DNA of 37,524 nucleotides from CAUUFM01 sp041844335 (lineage in GTDB: Bacteria > Bacillota > Clostridia > Lachnospirales > Lachnospiraceae), in NCBI GenBank assembly GCA_041844335.1, contig JBGZAX010000018.1:1-37524 (forward strand). Direction: 5' to 3'. The first letter of the stretch is position 1; the number at the start of each line of letters is the position of its first letter. Of the stretch, positions 32,356 to 37,524 are shown one piece after another. Under the pieces are notes generated by a model. That model made no database searches. It worked only from the letters and a program-made list of their open reading frames with translations, and was not told the DNA's origin. Made by a program: the position numbers and the translations under genes.

Positions 32356-33594
32356 TCAATCACTTCTTAATGCATCGATAGGATTGAGGTTTGCCGCCTT
32401 GTTGGCAGGTAAAAATCCGAACAGCATACCTATTCCCACAGACACTCCGAATGATATGATTACAGTCACTATGCTGACGGAGGAATTAAGCTTAAGCAGC
32501 GTCTTAAACAGTATAAGCCCTCCGATACCCAGCAAAATACCCAGTATGCCGCCTACTCCTCCGGTTATCCCTGCCTCTAATATAAACTGCCGCCTGATAT
32601 CCTTCTTCTTAGCACCCAAGGACTTTCTTATGCCTATCTCCCTTGTTCGCTCAGTGACCGACACCAGCATAATATTCATTATCCCGATACCGGCAACAAA
32701 TAAGGATATAGCTCCTATACCTCCTGCCGCCAGAGAAAACTGTGTCTTTATCTTTCGCACCTCTCCCAACATAGCTGACATATCATTTATGGAATACAGC
32801 TTTTTATTTCCTACTTTCTTATCAAGAAAATCTCTTATAAGATCACTTGCCGCAGATACGGTGAGGGCATTTTTTCCAACAAACTTATAACTCTTATTTA
32901 TAGAATCGACATTGCCGTCTTCAGAAGAACTATAGTAAACAGTGGCATCATTAGGAACAATCATTCTTTCAACCGTAGAAATGGGCATATAAATTGCGTT
33001 GTCAGCTCCATATTTTCCTGCACGCTGTATCTCATCCAATATACCTATTACCTCATAAGCCACACCATCTATATATATTGTATCTCCCACATAGGTTCTA
33101 TACTTAAAAAGCTTTTTTGAAATATAGGTTCCGATTACGCAGACCTTTTTTCTTGTTGCGACATCGGAATAGCTTATTCCTCTTCCTGATGTAATCTTTC
33201 TGCTAAGCAGTCCGAAATAATATTCGTCCACACCCATTGCGGTAATATAAAAATTATCATCTATTATCTGATTTCCCTTTTTTAAATTTGGGCTTGTTTT
33301 CATATCAGCAGTCTGTGTAACTCCCATAATAGCATTGCTGTTGTCTTTAGCAAATTTATAAATCTCATCGGTTGAAATCTTGTTTATGCCTCTTCCTCTA
33401 ATTACCACATTTATGTTATTTATGCCCACCTTACCATAAAAATCCATCTGTGAGTCGATAAGTCCCTGCATCATACTGACCATTATGATTACGGCAGCCA
33501 CACCGATAATTATTCCGAGCATTGTAAGAAAAGTTCTTAGTTTGTTACTCTTGATGTTCGATAATACTAACTTTATCGTTTGAAATAAACTCAT
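32356..33594 (-). CDS. MacB-type ABC transporter permease (FtsX family)
   Basis: Membrane subunit of a mechanotransmission ABC system, 412 aa. It has an N-terminal helix (LRTFLTMLGIIIGVAAVIIM), a large external MacB_PCD domain of about 220 residues, and three C-terminal helices with the conserved SVTERTREIGIRKSLGAKK loop. Such systems drive export of peptides, toxins or antibiotics, or transfer envelope lipoproteins. AAAGGAG is 7 nt before the ATG. The start lies 50 nt inside the ATPase gene in another frame. The operon also has a MacA-like adaptor. Confidence 0.93.
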   Translation of the reverse strand: MSLFQTIKLVLSNIKSNKLRTFLTMLGIIIGVAAVIIMVSMMQGLIDSQMDFYGKVGINNINVVIRGRGINKISTDEIYKFAKDNSNAIMGVTQTADMKTSPNLKKGNQIIDDNFYITAMGVDEYYFGLLSRKITSGRGISYSDVATRKKVCVIGTYISKKLFKYRTYVGDTIYIDGVAYEVIGILDEIQRAGKYGADNAIYMPISTVERMIVPNDATVYYSSSEDGNVDSINKSYKFVGKNALTVSAASDLIRDFLDKKVGNKKLYSINDMSAMLGEVRKIKTQFSLAAGGIGAISLFVAGIGIMNIMLVSVTERTREIGIRKSLGAKKKDIRRQFILEAGITGGVGGILGILLGIGGLILFKTLLKLNSSVSIVTVIISFGVSVGIGMLFGFLPANKAANLNPIDALRSD

Positions 33595-34294
33595 TTATAT
33601 ACTCCTTTGTTTCCCCGTCAAACTCTATCTTACCGTCAGCTATTCTTATTACCCTTTTTGCCTTGGCTGCAACAGAATTATCATGAGTTATCAAAATAAT
33701 CGTATTGCCGTTGTCATTGAGCCTGCTAAGTATTTCAAGCACCTCACGTCCGGTTTTGCTGTCAAGAGCTCCTGTAGGCTCATCTGCCAATATAATAGTC
33801 GGATTCCCTGCAAGCGCCCTTGCAATAGAAACCCTCTGCTGCTGTCCTCCCGACAGCTGATTCGGGTAATGTCTGTACTTATCTTCTATTCCGACCTGAG
33901 CCAAGGCATCAAGCGCCATTTTCTTTCGCTCTTTTTCCCTTACTCCGGCATAGATTAAAGGCAATTCAACATTTTGAAGAACCGTGTGATTGGCTATCAA
34001 ATTATACTGCTGAAATATAAATCCTATGGTCTTGTTTCTTATTCCCGCCAACACATCGTCATTTAAATAAGCAACATTTTGACCCTCCATAAAATAGGCT
34101 CCGCTTGTCGGAACATCAAGCATTCCTATGATATTCATAACGGTAGACTTTCCGCTGCCTGATTGTCCGACTATAGCCAACATATCATTTTTATATACCT
34201 TAAAGCTGATTCCGTCATTAGCCCTTATCTCGGTGTCACCCATCTTATATATTTTGTAAATGTCTTTAAGCTCTATTAGACACTCTTTTTCCAT
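33545..34294 (-). CDS. MacB/LolD-type ABC transporter ATPase
   Basis: Cytosolic ATPase partner of the FtsX-like permease, 249 aa. It has Walker A GQSGSGKST near residue 43, a Q-loop FIFQQYNLI near 92, signature LSGGQQQRVSIARAL near 146, Walker B TIILADEPTGALD near 168 and ITHDNSVA near 202. The C-terminus after about 225 is an extra 25 residues whose DNA also encodes the permease start (50-nt overlap). Upstream, the adaptor gene ends 25 nt away. Substrate unknown. Confidence 0.94.
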   Translation of the reverse strand: MEKECLIELKDIYKIYKMGDTEIRANDGISFKVYKNDMLAIVGQSGSGKSTVMNIIGMLDVPTSGAYFMEGQNVAYLNDDVLAGIRNKTIGFIFQQYNLIANHTVLQNVELPLIYAGVREKERKKMALDALAQVGIEDKYRHYPNQLSGGQQQRVSIARALAGNPTIILADEPTGALDSKTGREVLEILSRLNDNGNTIILITHDNSVAAKAKRVIRIADGKIEFDGETKEYINEFISNDKVSIIEHQE

Positions 34295-34319
34295 TAGCTT
34301 CCTTTCCTTATCCTAATAC

Positions 34320-35930
34320 TTACAAACCGAATTCAACAGATTTGTCCACCACCTCTTCAGGCTTGTATACCTCGTCTCCTAAATTGACTCCTGATTTTAT
34401 CTCCACTTTTTCTCCATCATTTAAGCCAACCTCGACAGTGACCTCATGAAAGCCCGGCGGAACTGCCATATTATTTTTTTCACCAGCAACAGATGTGTTA
34501 ATATCCTTATTTTCTTCATTGTCGCCGCTATCTTCAATATCAGTTTTATCTTTGACAAACAGCTTATTGCCACGTTGCAGACAGCTTGCAGGTACGGTCA
34601 AAACATCCTTTGCCTGCCCTATCTTTATATTTCCGGTAACATTCATACTCGGCATAAGCATGCCTACATCAGTAACTCTTATAACGACGGGATAGCTTGT
34701 GACACCGTTTGATGCTGTTCCCTGCATACTCACATTTTCAACAACCGCCTTATATTTGGCTGCCGGCGTAGCCACAGCCTGTATCTCCACCTCTTGACCC
34801 TTTTTTATACTCAATATGTCAAGCTCATCAACATTTAATGTTAGTTTCATACTGGATAAGTCATATATAACAGCCATTCCTGCCGTGTCCACACTCGGAT
34901 CAACTGTATCTCCCGCCTTTTTATTAAGGGTAACGATCGTTCCGTTAATAGGTGCAGATATCCTGTATAGCTTTTGACGGGTCTTTACCTCATCAAGAGC
35001 GGTCTTAGACTGCTCTATATCAAGCTTAGCGGTCACTATCTGTCTGTCTAAATCCTTTGACTCCACACTTGCGATCACACTGCCCTTTGATACAATATCA
35101 CCCTTTTCTTTATTCAAATTTTTTATCTGACCAGATACCCTCACAATTATTGATGCGGTATCCATTGCCTCCACAGATCCGCCCTTTATTGACAGTGCTG
35201 AATTTATCTTGGCATTTGCTACAGCTCCCTGAATTGATGAAAGATTCCCTTTTGCAGTAAGCTTTACAAGCCTTGCGGATATTCCGCCGTCGATAATTTC
35301 CTCCTTTGAAGAAATACTGCTTATCCTTGCACTTATCTCCTCTCCTGTCGCATCTATAATTATTGCGGCTTTATCTCCCGTCCTTACTCCCTTTAAATCC
35401 TCACTGATGAAGTATGTGTTCACCTTAACGGCATCAGTATTTACAATCTCTCCTATTACCTGTCCTGCATTTACATTATCACCCTTTTTTACATCAAGCT
35501 TGGTAACGGTTCCTGAAATAGGAGCCTTTATATTTAATTCCGCTATCTGAGATTTAAGGTTATTAAGATTGTTTTTATTTCTTTTAATGCCTATTTTTGC
35601 ATTAGTCTCCTGACCCTTGACATCCTCCTGATTTATTTCAAAAAGCATATCTCCCTTATTTACGCTGTCGCCTTCCTTATAATTTGCCGACAGCACCTCT
35701 CCTTTAACCAAGGATTTTACCACATACTGATTGTTCGGAAGTAAGACTCCTCTACCGAAGATTTTTGCATCAATATCACCTTTCTCAACTTTAGCTATTG
35801 TCTTATCCTCTATATCCGTGTCGCCTATCTTTTTGGAGAGCATCTTTGACAATATCACTCCTACTGCCGCAAAGACCGCTGCCATGATAATTATAGTGAT
35901 TATTAGCCCTTTTTTTGATTTCTTGTTCAT
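34320..35930 (-). CDS. MacA/HlyD-like membrane adaptor with two tandem lipoyl-barrel units
   Basis: Membrane-anchored extracytoplasmic adaptor for the MacB-type transporter, 536 aa. Helix at residues 9-29. Two full adaptor units follow in series. The first has half-motifs around VKGEVLSANYKEGDSVNKGD (75-94) and APISGTVTKLDVKKGDNVNA (136-155), then a barrel region. The second has VSGQIKNLNKEKGDIVSKGS (265-284) and APINGTIVTLNKKAGDTVDP (326-345), then barrel and proximal domains. Typical MacA-like proteins have one unit in 350-420 aa. The coil between half-motifs is short in unit 1 and longer in unit 2. The ribosome site is weak (GGGG 14 nt upstream). It lies 21 nt after the SLH-like gene. Confidence 0.9.
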   Translation of the reverse strand: MNKKSKKGLIITIIIMAAVFAAVGVILSKMLSKKIGDTDIEDKTIAKVEKGDIDAKIFGRGVLLPNNQYVVKSLVKGEVLSANYKEGDSVNKGDMLFEINQEDVKGQETNAKIGIKRNKNNLNNLKSQIAELNIKAPISGTVTKLDVKKGDNVNAGQVIGEIVNTDAVKVNTYFISEDLKGVRTGDKAAIIIDATGEEISARISSISSKEEIIDGGISARLVKLTAKGNLSSIQGAVANAKINSALSIKGGSVEAMDTASIIVRVSGQIKNLNKEKGDIVSKGSVIASVESKDLDRQIVTAKLDIEQSKTALDEVKTRQKLYRISAPINGTIVTLNKKAGDTVDPSVDTAGMAVIYDLSSMKLTLNVDELDILSIKKGQEVEIQAVATPAAKYKAVVENVSMQGTASNGVTSYPVVIRVTDVGMLMPSMNVTGNIKIGQAKDVLTVPASCLQRGNKLFVKDKTDIEDSGDNEENKDINTSVAGEKNNMAVPPGFHEVTVEVGLNDGEKVEIKSGVNLGDEVYKPEEVVDKSVEFGL

Positions 35931-35951
35931 CTTTAAATATTCCCCATTTGC

Positions 35952-37524
35952 TTATTTTTCAATGATTATCAGCCTAATTATATTTGAATTGTCAGGATAG
36001 TATCCCTTTACCGTATGTCCCGTAATATCATTCATATTCTTCACTTTATCGGTTTTCCACTCATTAAAGCTCTTGTAATAAACGTCTATGTCGTCGGCTA
36101 TCAGATAATTTCCGTTTTTTGTAAACGCCACATTTCCGTTTATCTTATTTATTTGCACCGAATTAAGCGGCTTAACGGTATCCAGCTTATTTTCTTTAAA
36201 TCCGAGTGCCACCGCCTCTTTCGCAGGATCAAGATAAAAGCCCCTATCATATTCCGCAATGTTCTTCTTATCACCTATAATATAGCCTACAGTATCACCC
36301 CTGAACTCAGTTATAATTCCATATTTATACGCTTCTCCCGTAACGTTTTTTAAGATAAGCTCGTTTACCTCTCCCTTTTTATTATAGCCTATATACTCGG
36401 CATTTACCTTTGACAAATCTAAAGAAGATAGCATACCCTTTGTAACGCTTGCGTGCAGATCGTAGCTCACCTCAACCGCCCGCAAATCATCTGACAACAC
36501 CTTTCCGCTCAACGAGCCGCCATTGTTATTTTCAAGACGTATAACGGGAGTTCCCGAATTATCATAAACCACACTTACTATGTTGCCGACACCTATAGCA
36601 ACATTCGGATTTTTAATCTCAAGCTCATTATTCGTGGTAGTTACAACTGTCATCACATTTACTATATCAAAGCCGTCTTTTGTGTTCGAAACCTTTTTAG
36701 TTTCATTCTTTACCACATATCCTATGGTCTTGTCCTCCGATATTGATTGCTTATAGACGGAAACCACCTTGCCGTTCATGTCTTTTATCGCAGTGACAAA
36801 GCTGCCCTTTTCTATATCCCTTTGTAGAAACAGTGTTTTCCATCTGTTAGCTCCGATATCTGCACCGTTTGGAAGATCAATGGGATTTTTCGCCAGCTCC
36901 AAAGTCTGTCCTGCCACAACTATGCTTTTCGGATTGGCATCGGAAGGATCTATTTGATTTAAAGCCCCATATACCTTTTCAGAATAGACATACAACGTGC
37001 TGCCATTCTCTTTGTAATACAACAGATCAAGCTTTTGAATATCGCCCACAGTCGCTTTTTTACCGTTTCTGAAGATTTTATCTGCACTCATCCCCGGATT
37101 TAATGAACCTGATGCGGATGCTATGCTTATTTTATTGCCGAAATTTAATAACGATGATGTATCTACGGTACCGTCGGCATTAAACTCGTATCCCAGTGCC
37201 TTTCCCAGAATTGTAGAGTCTTTTTTAGGTGCGGATAAAAGATTGTAGAACAAATTTGATAAATCCTCTCCCGTCAGCTTACCTCCGGCGGGCTTTCCGA
37301 TGTTCTTATTTAACTGAAGAGAATTAAATTTTTCCATAAGAGCATCACCATTAAGGTTTATAAGATCATTTTTATCATAGCCTAATATTTTAAGACAGCT
37401 GTAAGCTGCCATACCCATTGTGACCTTTTTATTATAGCCGAATTTTTTATTTGTATAGCCATTTAAATATCCGAGCTTTGCTGCAAGATTTATATAGGGC
37501 AAATAATCATTAGTCTTTTTTACA
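35952..37524 (-). CDS. SLH-like cell-surface protein, N-terminus outside window
   Basis: The frame stays open to the right edge, so at least 523 residues are visible and the true start is missing. Near the visible N-terminus, AAKLGYLNGYTNKKFGYNKK followed by VTMGMAAYSCLKILGY resembles an S-layer homology repeat, which binds cell-wall polymers; a weaker half-repeat (KLTGEDLSNLFYNLL) follows. The rest is rich in short beta segments with Asn, Asp, Val and Lys and has no known catalytic motif. A TTG at 37502 is in frame but only an internal codon. It precedes a MacA-MacB-type exporter, so it may be part of, or exported by, that system. SLH assignment is moderate. Confidence 0.65.
   Translation of the reverse strand, partial: VKKTNDYLPYINLAAKLGYLNGYTNKKFGYNKKVTMGMAAYSCLKILGYDKNDLINLNGDALMEKFNSLQLNKNIGKPAGGKLTGEDLSNLFYNLLSAPKKDSTILGKALGYEFNADGTVDTSSLLNFGNKISIASASGSLNPGMSADKIFRNGKKATVGDIQKLDLLYYKENGSTLYVYSEKVYGALNQIDPSDANPKSIVVAGQTLELAKNPIDLPNGADIGANRWKTLFLQRDIEKGSFVTAIKDMNGKVVSVYKQSISEDKTIGYVVKNETKKVSNTKDGFDIVNVMTVVTTTNNELEIKNPNVAIGVGNIVSVVYDNSGTPVIRLENNNGGSLSGKVLSDDLRAVEVSYDLHASVTKGMLSSLDLSKVNAEYIGYNKKGEVNELILKNVTGEAYKYGIITEFRGDTVGYIIGDKKNIAEYDRGFYLDPAKEAVALGFKENKLDTVKPLNSVQINKINGNVAFTKNGNYLIADDIDVYYKSFNEWKTDKVKNMNDITGHTVKGYYPDNSNIIRLIIIEK

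Noticed and set aside
32384..32890. 168-codon frame opposite the MacB-type permease
   Set aside because: Antisense shadow of conserved helices; no ribosome site or family resemblance.
1..37524. tRNA, rRNA, SRP RNA near dnaX, CRISPR arrays, insertion sequences and prophage genes
   Set aside because: No regular repeat-spacer pattern, transposase, integrase or conserved RNA fold other than the TPP riboswitch was visible; the gap upstream of dnaX is only 30 nt.

Overview
The window comes from an AT-rich, Gram-positive, anaerobic member of the Clostridia, most likely Lachnospiraceae or a close relative (inference from gene content, no database search). The pointers are an EtfAB-linked acyl-CoA dehydrogenase, a biotin-dependent Na+-pumping decarboxylase, spoVG, a meso-DAP-type MurE, a DUF5711 propeller protein beside dnaX-ybaB-recR, and canonical AAGGAGG ribosome sites. 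No rRNA, tRNA, insertion sequence, phage gene or CRISPR array was seen. This is mainly chromosomal housekeeping and energy-metabolism DNA.

Layout. (1) 74-4818, + strand: lactate permease, acyl-CoA dehydrogenase, EtfB and EtfA, closed by one or two intrinsic terminators. (2) 9645-5144, - strand: a small membrane protein, QueH, MurE and PriA, tightly overlapping and driven by a good sigma-A promoter. (3) 9751-12574, + strand: a promoter, a TPP riboswitch with its terminator, and a ThiXYZ-type ABC importer for thiamine pyrimidine precursors. (4) 15475-12659, - strand: TrkA and TrkH potassium uptake; the TrkH reading frame is broken by one extra T in a T8 run at codons 19-21. (5) spoVG, + strand, with its own promoter, a hairpin leader and a bidirectional terminator. 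(6) 30649-16111, - strand: about 14.5 kb in one direction, beginning with a carboxyltransferase / OadG lipoprotein / biotin carrier / OadB / OadA set, then dnaX, ybaB, recR, a DUF5711 protein, cvpA, a D,D-carboxypeptidase, a DEDDh exonuclease and a class A PBP. A 442-aa single-pass protein of unknown function lies just upstream with a clear promoter. (7) 37524-32356, - strand: a partial SLH-like surface protein, a MacA-like adaptor with two tandem lipoyl/barrel units, and a MacB-type ATPase and permease.

How it works together. Regions 1 and 6 suggest fermentative energy conservation: carboxylate uptake, flavin-based electron transfer to an enoyl-CoA, and biotin-linked decarboxylation or transcarboxylation coupled to Na+ export. 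The rest serves cell-wall synthesis, DNA replication and repair, K+ homeostasis, vitamin B1 salvage and export across the envelope. The points most worth a second look are the TrkH frameshift, the mixed decarboxylase/transcarboxylase operon with its lipoprotein gamma subunit, the duplicated adaptor, and a possible small RNA at 32149-32257.
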